64,000 bases of DNA from Actinomycetota bacterium (GTDB lineage Bacteria > Actinomycetota > Thermoleophilia > Solirubrobacterales > 70-9): assembly GCA_018268695.1 (NCBI GenBank), contig JAFDWD010001121.1, positions 1 through 64,000 of the forward strand, written 5' to 3'. Every line of letters begins with the position of its first letter. Position 1 is the stretch's first letter. Made by a program: the position numbers and the translations under genes. This document shows, one piece after another, positions 56,907 to 64,000 of this stretch. Under the pieces are notes generated by a model. It had not been told where the DNA came from, ran no database searches, and saw only the letters and a program-made list of their open reading frames with translations.

Positions 56907-58253
56907 TCACTCGCCTCCTGCGACCAGATAACCGAGAAAGAGGCCATCGGGATCGTGGCGGCGACGTAGCTCCTCGAGCCGCCGCTCGTTCTCCGGCGAG
57001 AGGTATCGCGCGGGCCGCGCCACCAGGTTCTCGTCCGCCAGCGCGGTGCCGTTCGACAGCGGCGCGAGGCGGGCCATGTGCTCGCGCGGCCAGGCCATCA
57101 TCCGCTCGTCTTCGCCGGGATCGGTCCAGCCGGCGTAGGCGGCCAGGTTGAGATTCCCCTGGATCGAGATCGCGGCATCGGGGAACTCCTGGCGGACCCA
57201 CGGATACCAGAGCACGTGGGAGATCGGGGTCGGAATCGTGGCGAAGAGCTCGTCGACCGCGGGCAGCAGGTCGGCGGCGTCGGCATCGGTCCAGACGTTG
57301 TCCGCGCACCACCGGTAGCCCTCTTCCTCCATCGCATCCGAGCGGCTGTAGAGCTCGTCGAAGCTGGTCGGCACATGGGTGGCCTTGACCAAGGCGCGGT
57401 CGGCGACCGGGCAGGTGTCGAGCAGGTCCAGCGCGGCACGGGCCGAATCGGCATCGTCCATCAGCGCGTGGCCGTTGACGAGCAGAGCGGTCCCTGGCGT
57501 CAGGGCCTCGCCGTCGGGGCCACGGGGCGTGCTCGCGAGGAGTACGAACTCGAGCTCCGGGGGCAGTTGCGGCCCGACCTCGTGCGCCCAACCCAAGACC
57601 TCGGAACGAAGCTCCAGCGGATAGGCGTAGAAACTCCGCTGCATCACCGCCGGACGCCGGTGAAGGCGCACGTGAAAGGCGGTGACGATCCCGAAGTACC
57701 CGGGACCCGCACCCCTTGCGGCCCACCAGAAGTCGCGGTTCTCCTCGCGGTCGGCACGGATCAGGTCCCCGTCGGCGGTCACCACGTCCACCGCCTCGAC
57801 GCTGAGGCACGCCGGGCCGATCGAGCGCGAATTCCATCCCCAGCCTCCCTGCAGCAGGAAGCCCCCGAGCGCGACGGTGGAGCAGTGTCCGCTCGGAAAG
57901 AAGAAGCCGTGCTCCGCCAGCAGCGTGTTGAGCGCCCTGCCGTGGACGCCCGGCTGCACGACGGCGGTCCGGTCGCCCGGGCGGTAGCCGATCGCGTCCA
58001 GCGCCGAGAGGTCGATGAGGATCGAGTCGTTTCTGATCGCGGAGGCGGTCCAGCTATGGCCGCCGGACCTTGCCGCCACCGTAAGGCCGACGTCGCGTGC
58101 GTACCTGACCGCCTCGACCACGTCGGCCTCGTCCTGGGCAAGCACTATCCGCTCGGGATAGCGATCCGGCAACCTCCGGTTCCAGGAGGCCGCGCGCCGG
58201 GCCTCCTCGTACCCCGGCGTGCCCCTGGCGAAAGTCCTCGGGCCGAGACTCAC
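56907..58253 (-). CDS. BBE-type FAD-linked oxidoreductase (copy 2), probably bicovalent
   Basis: A 448-residue PP-loop flavoprotein. Both covalent attachment positions are visible: the histidine in RSGGHSWTASAI and a cysteine in PSGHCSTVALGG, so FAD may be doubly linked, as in berberine bridge enzyme and aclacinomycin oxidoreductase. The C-terminus LEELRRRHDPDGLFLGYLVAG is typical. It oxidises hydroxyl or ring C-H with oxygen. Sits between a quinone oxidoreductase (9 nt upstream) and the SDR on the same strand. Confidence 0.88.
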   Translation of the reverse strand: MSLGPRTFARGTPGYEEARRAASWNRRLPDRYPERIVLAQDEADVVEAVRYARDVGLTVAARSGGHSWTASAIRNDSILIDLSALDAIGYRPGDRTAVVQPGVHGRALNTLLAEHGFFFPSGHCSTVALGGFLLQGGWGWNSRSIGPACLSVEAVDVVTADGDLIRADREENRDFWWAARGAGPGYFGIVTAFHVRLHRRPAVMQRSFYAYPLELRSEVLGWAHEVGPQLPPELEFVLLASTPRGPDGEALTPGTALLVNGHALMDDADSARAALDLLDTCPVADRALVKATHVPTSFDELYSRSDAMEEEGYRWCADNVWTDADAADLLPAVDELFATIPTPISHVLWYPWVRQEFPDAAISIQGNLNLAAYAGWTDPGEDERMMAWPREHMARLAPLSNGTALADENLVARPARYLSPENERRLEELRRRHDPDGLFLGYLVAGGE

Positions 58254-58262
58254 GGAGAGGCC

Positions 58263-59210
58263 TCAGATCCGGACGACGGTCTTCCCGCGGGATCCGGAGG
58301 ACCGCCCCAGTGCCTCGGGCACTTCGGCAAGGCCGATCTCGCGCTCGATCTCGACCGTCACCCTGCCCGCGGCGACCTCGCCCCCGATCCCGGCCAGCAA
58401 CCGAGGCTTGTCCTGGTTCGCGTAGTTGGTCGCCATGATGCGGGTGTCGGCAAGCATCTCCTCGCCCACGGCGAAGGCGATCGAAGTGGCTCGACCGCCA
58501 TCTTTCACCTGACTCGCACAGGCAGCCAGGAGCCGGCCGTCGCCGGTCAGGTCGAGGACGGCGTCGACGCCGTCGGGGTGGGCGGCGGCCAGGAGGCGCG
58601 GCAGTTCGCCGCCGGAGTAGTCGATGGTCTCGGCGGCGCCGAGACCGCGGATGCGGGTGTCGGCGTCGGCGCGGGCGCTCGCGATCACGTGCGCTCCCCG
58701 ACCGGCCGCCAACTGGACGGCGAACGAGCCGACCCCGCCCGTGGCGCCAAGGATGAGGAGCGTGGTTCCGGTGGCGGGCTCCAGGGACTCCACCGCGCCG
58801 AAGGCCGTCAAGCCCGCGGTCGGAAGCGCCGCCGCGATCTCGGGCGCGACACCCGGGGGAAGCGGTGCGAGCGCGCCGTTCTCCATCACCTCGGAGACCG
58901 CCGCCCACTCGGCGAACGAGCCCCGTCCGATCGGATCGGACCAGAGCTGCCCGAACACCGCGTCGCCGATGGCGAAGCGATCGACGCCGTCACCGAGCGC
59001 CTCGACCTCGCCTGCGCCATCGAAGCCGAGGGTCAGGGGGAAGGAGTGCTGGAAGCGACCCTGGAGCGCACCGTCGGCGACGTGCGCATCGACCGGATTG
59101 ACCGCCGCCGCCTGCATCCTGACCAGTACCTGGCCTGGAGCGGGAATCGGTTTCGGCAGATCAAGAAGACGTGCCGTCTCGCCGAATTGCTCGATCGCTA
59201 CTGCGCGCAT
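58263..59210 (-). CDS. Zinc-independent MDR / quinone oxidoreductase
   Basis: A 315-residue medium-chain dehydrogenase/reductase of the NADPH:quinone oxidoreductase type: MRAVAIEQFGE, AAAVNPVDAHVADG, GFDGAGEV, and the NADPH motif LLILGATGGVGSFAVQLAAGRG. The catalytic zinc ligands of alcohol dehydrogenases are absent. It reduces quinones or enones. First gene of the minus-strand operon with the BBE oxidase and SDR; divergent from the LysR gene, 97 nt apart. Confidence 0.9.
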   Translation of the reverse strand: MRAVAIEQFGETARLLDLPKPIPAPGQVLVRMQAAAVNPVDAHVADGALQGRFQHSFPLTLGFDGAGEVEALGDGVDRFAIGDAVFGQLWSDPIGRGSFAEWAAVSEVMENGALAPLPPGVAPEIAAALPTAGLTAFGAVESLEPATGTTLLILGATGGVGSFAVQLAAGRGAHVIASARADADTRIRGLGAAETIDYSGGELPRLLAAAHPDGVDAVLDLTGDGRLLAACASQVKDGGRATSIAFAVGEEMLADTRIMATNYANQDKPRLLAGIGGEVAAGRVTVEIEREIGLAEVPEALGRSSGSRGKTVVRI

Positions 59211-59307
59211 GCATCCCCCGTTCCGTCGATGTTCATCGCCGCGGAAGTTGCCCGAGGCGAAACGGCCTGTAAAGGATCAACTCGCTAACTGCGATTACCC
59301 TGAAGGT

Positions 59308-60183
59308 ATGGATGGCGTCGAGTCGCGACCGCTCCGCTATTTCGTCGCGGTCGCCGAGGAGCTGCATTTCGGCCGTGCCGCCGAGCGCCTCGGCATCGCT
59401 CGACCACCCCTGTCGCGGGCGATCCGCCAGCTCGAGAGCCGGCTCGGATTCGAGCTCTTCCGCCGCACCCCGCGCGCCGTCACCCTGACCCCTGTGGGAG
59501 AGGCCCTCCTGGTCGATTCGCGAATCGCCCTCGCGGCGCTCGACGCCGCCGTCCGCCGCGCCAGGCGAGCCGCGGAACCCGACCGCCTCGTGGTCGCGAT
59601 CAAGGCTGACCTCGACGGGGGGATCCTCGACCAGATCATCGACCTCTACGAGCGACAGCCGGAGGCGTCGGAGCTGGAGCTGAAGCTCTGCGGCTGGGGG
59701 GAGCACGCGCAGCTGCTCCACGAGGGTCGGGCCGACGTCGCCCTCGCCTACCGTCCCTTCGAAGAGCGTGGACTCGACTCGGAACTGATCTTGGAGGAGC
59801 CGTTGATGGCGGCACTGCCCGGCTCCCATCCGCTTGCCGCGGGGTCGACGGTGAGCTTCGCCGAGCTTGCCGACCAGCCGCGGCCAGACTGGGCCCAAGG
59901 GGATGAAGACGGGGTCTGGCTCGGTCCCAATCGCAGCCCGGGCGCCGACGCCGGAGTCGAGGGGCTGCCGCAACTGCTCAAGCGGATCGAGCTCGGTCAC
60001 CTCGTCGCCGTCCTCCCGACTTCGGTGGCGGCCCGCTACCCCCGCAACCAGATCGTCTTCCTGCCGATGCTCGACGCGCCTGCGGCCGGCCTGTCGGCGC
60101 TCTGGCCGGAGGCCTCCCGATCGCTCGCGGTCGCCGCGTTCGTCCGCGCCGCGGTCGGCGCCGGCGCCGCGCGAACCCCCTGA
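59308..60183 (+). CDS. LysR-family transcriptional regulator
   Basis: A 291-residue LysR protein: HTH (LRYFVAVAEELHFGRAAERLGIARPPLSRAIRQLESRLGFELFRR) and a LysR substrate-binding domain with IELGHLVAVLPTSVAARY. It is transcribed divergently from the quinone oxidoreductase operon, the classical arrangement for an activator of that operon. The ATG at 59308 is used; a second ATG follows immediately. Start context is GAAGGT ATG, with a possible TACCCT -10 box 6 nt upstream. Confidence 0.9.
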   Translation: MDGVESRPLRYFVAVAEELHFGRAAERLGIARPPLSRAIRQLESRLGFELFRRTPRAVTLTPVGEALLVDSRIALAALDAAVRRARRAAEPDRLVVAIKADLDGGILDQIIDLYERQPEASELELKLCGWGEHAQLLHEGRADVALAYRPFEERGLDSELILEEPLMAALPGSHPLAAGSTVSFAELADQPRPDWAQGDEDGVWLGPNRSPGADAGVEGLPQLLKRIELGHLVAVLPTSVAARYPRNQIVFLPMLDAPAAGLSALWPEASRSLAVAAFVRAAVGAGAARTP

Positions 60184-60655
60184 GCGTCTGACCGACGTCG
60201 ACCGCGGTGACCTTTGCCACCGGGCCGTATAGCTCGGGGGACACGATGTGGCGTTCGGCGCCCTTCTCCACCCACCGGACGGAGATGGTGACGGGGCGAC
60301 CCCCGCGGATTTCGGATCCTTGAAGCCAGAAGTCGGGGCATCTGAATCCTCCTTGGGGCCGAAGGACTCTAGAAACCGGACTCCGTCAGATCGGGGGTAG
60401 ATCACAAGGTCAGCAGACCAAGCTTTTCAGTCGTGTCCCCTACCAAGGGTCCCTTAGCACCGCCCGCCCCTTCGTTCAGAACTCCGCGCACCGAGGGCGT
60501 CGTCTCGCGCGGAGAGCCGCACTGAGGCTCAACCACATGACGCTTCGCGCGACGTTGGGCCGCCATGCTTCCAAAACGCTTCCATAAAGACACTTTTCGG
60601 GATCGGATCTCAACTTGGTAAACCCGAAAAGCCGCTTTTGCAGGGACTTTAGGAA
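60184..60655. other. Intergenic region between lysR and tRNA-Thr
   Basis: 472 nt without a convincing gene. Short open frames here, including one that runs through the tRNA on the minus strand, look spurious. The only structure I see is the 9-bp inverted repeat just downstream of the tRNA. Confidence 0.5.
60593..60631 (-). terminator. Hairpin downstream of tRNA-Thr
   Basis: CTTTTCGGG (60593-60601) pairs with CCCGAAAAG (60623-60631), 21-nt spacer, starting 25 nt after the tRNA 3' end on the minus strand. Plausible terminator or processing stem. Confidence 0.45.
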
Positions 60656-60727
<72 letters not shown>

Positions 60728-61036
60728 GCGCAGCCTGAAATCGGCTTTCCAAGCGGATTTCGGGGCTACCTCGCGAGCATCTTATCGGAGCTCCGCCAGG
60801 GCGATATGCGTGGATTAGGTGTGGATCCGGGGGGGTTTTGGCCACGAACCGACCCCTCGTGGCCAAAACCCCTTCGCGAGGTCCTGGAAACGCCCCGCCG
60901 CGACTATTCGACATTCTCGGCCCTGGCGCCCAACGCCGCTCAGCACGGGCCTGCAGGACATGCGATCCGGGACTTGGTCGTCCCGGTGGGCCGTGTGCTG
61001 AGGATGTGCCCGCTTGCCTCGGCCTCGCGGAGCGCC
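60728..61036. other. Intergenic region upstream of tRNA-Thr
   Basis: About 310 nt with no supported gene. It contains a perfect 16-bp inverted repeat (60832-60872), listed separately; nothing else is recognised. Confidence 0.5.
60832..60872. repeat. Perfect 16-bp inverted repeat
   Basis: GGGGTTTTGGCCACGA (60832-60847) and its exact complement (60857-60872), 9-nt loop. About 105 nt upstream of the tRNA 5' end. Terminator or small repeat element; no neighbouring gene ends close by on either strand. Confidence 0.6.
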
Positions 61037-61442
61037 TCAGGCCGGCACCGCCGGGCCGCCGCCGGGATCGACCGCGAGCAGCGGATCGGGTTCGCCGATC
61101 GAGGGTGGATAGACGTGGATCCAGGCGCGCGCGCCGCGGCCGGATGACCGAGATGGCCTTCGCCGCGTCGGCCAGACTGTTGAGCTCGTCGGCGTCAGAG
61201 TCGGGCCGACCGCCCAGAGACGACCGTGCGGAACCTTCAGGTCGGCCAGTGCCCGCTCGGCGGCGAACTCGAACAGCTCCTCGGGGACCGGCGCCGGCAG
61301 GCGTGACTCCGCGTCGGCGACCGAGACGTACGCCTCGTCGCTCGAACCGCTCACCGCAGTTGCCGCAGCACAGCCTCCCCGCGAGACGGTCCGCCAGCGG
61401 CTCGACCTCCGGGCTCGGGCAATCGGGACATCGGAGTACCTC
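61037..61442 (-). pseudogene. Frameshifted zinc-ribbon small gene remnant
   Basis: Minus-strand remnants in two frames. A zinc-ribbon pattern C-P-D-C ... C-C-G-N-C-G is read at about 61430-61356. From a GTG at 61354 another frame reads VPEELFEFAAERALADLKVPHGRLWAVG, then the first frame gives DSDADELNSLADAAKAISVIR (about 61203-61141), and the second frame resumes as WIHVYPPSIGEPDPLLAVDPGG to the stop at 61037. Switching frames twice restores a sensible protein, so this is a decayed gene or contains sequence errors. Function unknown. Confidence 0.4.
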
Positions 61443-61650
61443 TGCCGGAGATTGCGCGGTGACCCGCGTACGCCGGAACGCCCGAGCGGACTCCTTCTGG
61501 GTGACCGAGCCGCGCCGCCCAGTCCCCGCGCTTGCCGGGGCGCACCGTCAACGTCTTGCAGGGGCGCATCCCGCGGCGCCGGAGGCCGAGTTGCTCGGGC
61601 CTTCCGGCGTCTTTCTGCTCGTTCCTACTAGGGGAAGCCGACCCGCCGCC

Positions 61651-61920
61651 TCAATCCTTGGCCCACTCGAAGACGGGTGCCCCGCCACCGGTCATGCGCA
61701 ATCGCATCGCAGGGATCAGCTCGCAGGGGTCGATCCCCAACGCGCTGGCGAGCCGCATCGCGGTCGACAGGCGCGGCGCCGTTTCGGCGCGCTCCAACTG
61801 CCCGACCGCGGAGCGGTCCAGTCCCGCGCGGGCCGCCAGTGCTTCTTGGCTGATCCCGGCGCGTCCGCGTGCGTCCCTCAGAAGGGCTGCGAACTCTGTG
61901 GCGATCTCGGGGTCTTTCAC
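61651..61920 (-). CDS. XRE-family HTH protein (copy 1)
   Basis: An 89-residue lambda-repressor-like HTH protein: EFAALLRDARGRAGISQEALAARAGLDRSAVGQLERAETAPRLSTAMRLASALGIDPCELIP. GTG start at 61920 chosen because the HTH begins right after it; a longer frame to 62043 has no similarity. Acts as a small DNA-binding regulator. A second XRE protein with a related recognition region is encoded at 62183-62425. Confidence 0.85.
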   Translation of the reverse strand: MKDPEIATEFAALLRDARGRAGISQEALAARAGLDRSAVGQLERAETAPRLSTAMRLASALGIDPCELIPAMRLRMTGGGAPVFEWAKD

Positions 61921-62182
61921 GGCGGAGCGATCCTCTCGACCCTGCCGTGGCCGATCCACGGGAAAGGCTACGGGTAGCAAACCCACCGACACCGCGTTAT
62001 GGTTCCTGTTCGCAGGAGGACTCTTGAGCGCCTCAAACTCCATAGACCAAGATCACAAGTGGCCGATCACCGTCGATCGGAGCGGTGGGCTGCGGGTCCC
62101 TATCGGCAAGGAGGACGGGCGCGTCGGTGGCCCCCAAAGGGCGGGCCTCGTCGTCCTGGTCGGCGGGCGGCCCGTCCGCGGC
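61921..62182. other. Region between the two XRE genes
   Basis: 262 nt without a firmly supported gene. A plus-strand open frame with AGGAGG before a TTG at 62024 starts plausibly but continues antisense through the second XRE gene; see the rejected list. Confidence 0.4.
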
Positions 62183-62425
62183 CTACTCCAGACCGTTGAC
62201 CAGCTCGCCCGGTTCGACGCCGAGCCCATCCGCGAGACGCAGCAAGGTGGTCAGGCGTGGCTCGCGTCCACCTCGCTCCAGGCGGCCGATCGAGGTCGGG
62301 TGGATGTCGGCCTCCCGTGCCAACCCATCCTGGGAGAGCCCGACCCGCCCCCGAACTTCGCGCAGCCGTTCACCGAACGCTGTGCTGGCAGCCTCGGAGT
62401 CTTCGTGGAGGGACGGGCGCGGCAT
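62183..62425 (-). CDS. XRE-family HTH protein (copy 2)
   Basis: An 80-residue XRE protein: FGERLREVRGRVGLSQDGLAREADIHPTSIGRLERGGREPRLTTLLRLADGLGVEPGELVNGL. ATG start. It is divergent from the winged-helix gene at 62517, and its upstream region carries the 15-bp tandem repeats, the likely binding site of this protein or of its neighbour. Confidence 0.87.
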   Translation of the reverse strand: MPRPSLHEDSEAASTAFGERLREVRGRVGLSQDGLAREADIHPTSIGRLERGGREPRLTTLLRLADGLGVEPGELVNGLE

Positions 62426-62430
62426 CGGCA

Positions 62431-62514
62431 GGAGCGTGTCGGCTCCCGACCGATCGGACCAGAGCGTATTGGTCGTGAGCGTGTTGGCCTAGAGCGTTTT
62501 GGTCCGGTACGCTC
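62431..62514. repeat. 15-bp tandem repeat array (GAGCGTnTTGG)
   Basis: Three consecutive 15-bp units at 62461-62475, 62476-62490 and 62491-62505 share the word GAGCGTnTTGG. A further copy lies 30 bp (two units) upstream at 62431-62442, and an inverted GAGCGTACC copy is at 62506-62514. Located between divergent regulator genes. Confidence 0.7.
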
Positions 62515-62516
62515 CG

Positions 62517-62876
62517 ATGCTCAGGGACATTCGATCGGGAGGTAGTCAGTTGGCGGCAGAGGCGCAGGGATCATCGCTCGACCGGGCATTGGCACACCCG
62601 CTGCGAAAGCGGCTGGTCGTCGCGCTCTGGCACAGCTCGGAGCCGTTGACCGCAGGCCGGATCGAGGACGAATATCTCGACGACGAGCACAGCGACCTGG
62701 GGACGATCGTCTACCACCTGCGCGTACTCGAGCGCGTGGGAGTCGTCAAGGCGGCCGACCTGCCGCGCGGCGCGGACGCTGACCCTGCCTCCCCGGTTCG
62801 CGGCTTGGTGCTGGGAGGCGACAATGCCGGCGAGGCGGTACGGCGCCTTGGGATCGCCGACGGGCGCGACCCATGA
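62517..62876 (+). CDS. Winged-helix (ArsR-like) DNA-binding protein
   Basis: A 119-residue protein with an ArsR/HTH_20-type fold: LDRALAHPLRKRLVVALWHSSEPLTAGRIEDEYLDDEHSDLGTIVYHLRVLERVGVVKAAD. The ATG at 62517 follows the 15-bp repeats. Its stop overlaps the next start (ATGA, 62873-62876). Together with the downstream genes it forms a small operon of DNA-binding proteins of unknown purpose. Confidence 0.8.
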   Translation: MLRDIRSGGSQLAAEAQGSSLDRALAHPLRKRLVVALWHSSEPLTAGRIEDEYLDDEHSDLGTIVYHLRVLERVGVVKAADLPRGADADPASPVRGLVLGGDNAGEAVRRLGIADGRDP

Positions 62877-63178
62877 GCACCAAGACGCGGCGACACCGGG
62901 GCCTCAACAACGGCGGGATCATCTGGACCCCCCATCCGCCTCGACCGCTCAGTCCTCACCAGCAGGAGCGGGCGCGGGAATGCTCGATCGTCTGGGAAGT
63001 GTGCGAGTGGCTCTGTGAGTGCTGGGACGACCAGCGCCGGGCCGAGCCGGAGGAGCGCGAGTCCCTCCACATGCTCGCGGCGCTGACACGCTGGTACTGC
63101 TCGCTGGAACTTCCGACGACGCGGCGCAAGGTGTTCGACGGTCCCCCGATCCTCAGCCGTCGACGGCGGCCCACGTGA
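62873..63178 (+). CDS. Hypothetical protein
   Basis: A 101-residue basic, tryptophan- and cysteine-rich protein (NNGGIIWTPHPPRPLSPHQQERARECSIVWEVCEWLCECWDDQRRAEPEE). No family recognised. Overlaps the preceding winged-helix gene by 4 nt and the next regulator gene by 4 nt, which supports it being real and co-translated. Confidence 0.6.
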   Translation: MSTKTRRHRGLNNGGIIWTPHPPRPLSPHQQERARECSIVWEVCEWLCECWDDQRRAEPEERESLHMLAALTRWYCSLELPTTRRKVFDGPPILSRRRRPT

Positions 63179-63882
63179 CCGACTCGGTCGTTGGCTGCGG
63201 ACTGGCCCTCGCCCACCCCGAAAGGCTCGCCATCTTGCGCGAGCTGCGGGCCGGCCGATATGTCTCGGGCAGGCTCTACGCCGAGCGCAACCCGTCGGCC
63301 CGGCAGAATCGCGCCGCCTACCACCTGCGGACGCTCGTCGGAGTCGGCGCGGCCGAACCGACAGTCGCCGACCCCTTCGACCACACGACGCGCGGTAGGC
63401 GGCACAAACTCTATGTGTTCGAGGGAGAGACCACCGGCCGACTCGGCGACCTGCTCGACGTGTCGAGCGGGTCGCTGATGGTAGTCGATCCGAAAGGAGG
63501 CGAGGCGGTGCCGTTCAAGCTGAAGGACCACGAGTTGATGGCGATCGGCAAGGCGATCAGTCATCCGATGCGGTTGCGGATGATCCGCGATCTTCGGGGT
63601 GACGGGGACTGGTCCCCGACCACATGGGCGAGCGCCAACGGAGAGACGCTGGGCGACTCCTCCTACCACTTCAAGCAGCTCGCGAGATTCAAGGTGGCGA
63701 AGGTCGCGTGGACCGAGAAGCGACGTGGCGCGGTCGAGCATTTCTACAAGCTGACAGCGGCACGTTCGCAGGCGGCGTTGGCGGTGCTCGACGTCCTCGA
63801 AGCCCGAGCCGAGCTGGTCGCTGCAGAGCACGGAGACGGCTCGAAGGGGGTCGCCGACACCTCATTGTCGGTCGTCAGGTAG
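63175..63882 (+). CDS. Tandem winged-helix (ArsR-like) regulator
   Basis: A 235-residue protein containing two ArsR-like winged-helix domains: the first about 5-80 (GCGLALAHPERLAILRELRAGRYVSGRLYAERN, AAYHLRTLVGVGA), the second about 120-200 (AIGKAISHPMRLRMIRDLRGDGDWSPTTWASANG, SSYHFKQLARFKVAKVAWTEKRRGAVEHFYKL). The GTG at 63175 overlaps the previous stop (GTGA). An internally duplicated DNA-binding protein of this kind could bind two adjacent repeats as a monomer. The target is unknown. Confidence 0.82.
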   Translation: MTDSVVGCGLALAHPERLAILRELRAGRYVSGRLYAERNPSARQNRAAYHLRTLVGVGAAEPTVADPFDHTTRGRRHKLYVFEGETTGRLGDLLDVSSGSLMVVDPKGGEAVPFKLKDHELMAIGKAISHPMRLRMIRDLRGDGDWSPTTWASANGETLGDSSYHFKQLARFKVAKVAWTEKRRGAVEHFYKLTAARSQAALAVLDVLEARAELVAAEHGDGSKGVADTSLSVVR

Positions 63883-64000
63883 CGCTTCGCAGCCTCGGCC
63901 GCGCCGCGAAGGATCTGGGGGATGCTGCCAATTCGACCGTCCGCAGCACCGCAACATCATTCGCATGTGGATACGTCTGTTTGTAGGATGGCCGCGTGGC

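Noticed and set aside
57078..59288. 736-codon plus-strand open frame opposite the BBE oxidase and quinone oxidoreductase
   Set aside because: Same GC-rich antisense effect; no motif, and the minus-strand genes are unambiguous.
62024..62545. Plus-strand frame starting TTG with AGGAGG upstream, encoding ITVDRSGGLRVPIGKEDGRV and then pentapeptide-like repeats
   Set aside because: The start looks reasonable for about 55 codons, but the rest is antisense to a convincing XRE gene and translates the 15-bp repeats. Left unresolved rather than annotated.

Overview
This 64-kb window is high-GC actinobacterial DNA. The codon bias, frequent GTG/TTG starts, ATGA/GTGA gene overlaps and several apparently leaderless promoters fit Actinomycetota. 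The catabolic gene content makes a soil lineage such as Thermoleophilia/Solirubrobacterales plausible, but no rRNA or core marker fixes the taxonomy. About 65 genes are present. From the left edge to about 60.2 kb almost all belong to a very large accessory catabolism and uptake region. A tRNA-Thr gene at 60.66 kb marks a change to a short region of small DNA-binding proteins. I saw no transposase, integrase, CRISPR array or rRNA.

Layout. 0-2.6 kb: DadA-like oxidase, PaaI-like thioesterase and an FCD-type GntR regulator. 2.9-8.3 kb: a TetR regulator, then a branched-chain-amino-acid-type ABC importer whose two permeases and first ATPase are fused into one 906-residue protein. 8.4-11.0 kb: esterase, glutathionyl-hydroquinone-reductase-like protein and GST. 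11.1-14.3 kb: phytoene-desaturase-like flavoprotein, Dabb protein and a cupin-SnoaL fusion. 14.5-16.7 kb: persulfide-dioxygenase/rhodanese fusion with a TauE exporter. 16.9-21.2 kb: DUF1330 protein, then an operon of NTF2-like protein, a second flavoprotein, an alpha/beta hydrolase and a second GntR. 21.3-23.4 kb: substrate-binding lipoprotein overlapping lgt. 23.5-48.9 kb: a large aromatic-type catabolic block. It holds SDRs, two metallo-beta-lactamase-fold proteins, a dihydroxyphthalate-decarboxylase-like protein, an LLM flavin monooxygenase with FMN reductase and RibBA, an amidohydrolase, FAH hydrolase, extradiol dioxygenase, a third GntR, two gamma-resorcylate-decarboxylase-like amidohydrolases, an HsaA-like hydroxylase, a ribose-type ABC ATPase/permease, dienelactone hydrolase, HpcH/HpaI aldolase and BBE-type flavoproteins. 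49-60.2 kb: a second binding lipoprotein, a TetR and a salicylyl-CoA-like operon (FAD monooxygenase, aryl-CoA ligase, FAH hydrolase, extradiol dioxygenase), then SDR, BBE oxidase, quinone oxidoreductase and a divergent LysR. 60.6-64 kb: tRNA-Thr, a frameshifted zinc-ribbon remnant, two XRE repressors and winged-helix proteins around a 15-bp repeat array.

How it works together. The main result of reading the intergenic DNA is that the scattered operons are tied together by repeated operator-like sequences. (1) An 18-mer, TGTCGATTTGTCMACACT, occurs four times. It lies before both orphan binding lipoproteins, before the only ribose-type ABC ATPase/permease, and before a decarboxylase gene, which implies one dispersed transporter regulon. 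(2) TTATATCCAAT occurs at six promoters of the 24-45 kb block, including that of the GntR encoded inside it. (3) GTATACT-centred palindromes occur at five promoters of the 2-21 kb block, which carries two GntR paralogues with 97% identical DNA-binding segments. (4) A gapped GTC/AAATTCGACGT/TGTC element precedes two operons, one containing a TetR gene. The enzymes suggest uptake, CoA activation or decarboxylation, flavin-dependent hydroxylation, extradiol cleavage, FAH-type hydrolysis and aldol cleavage of (hydroxy)aromatic acids. The actual substrates cannot be read from the sequence.
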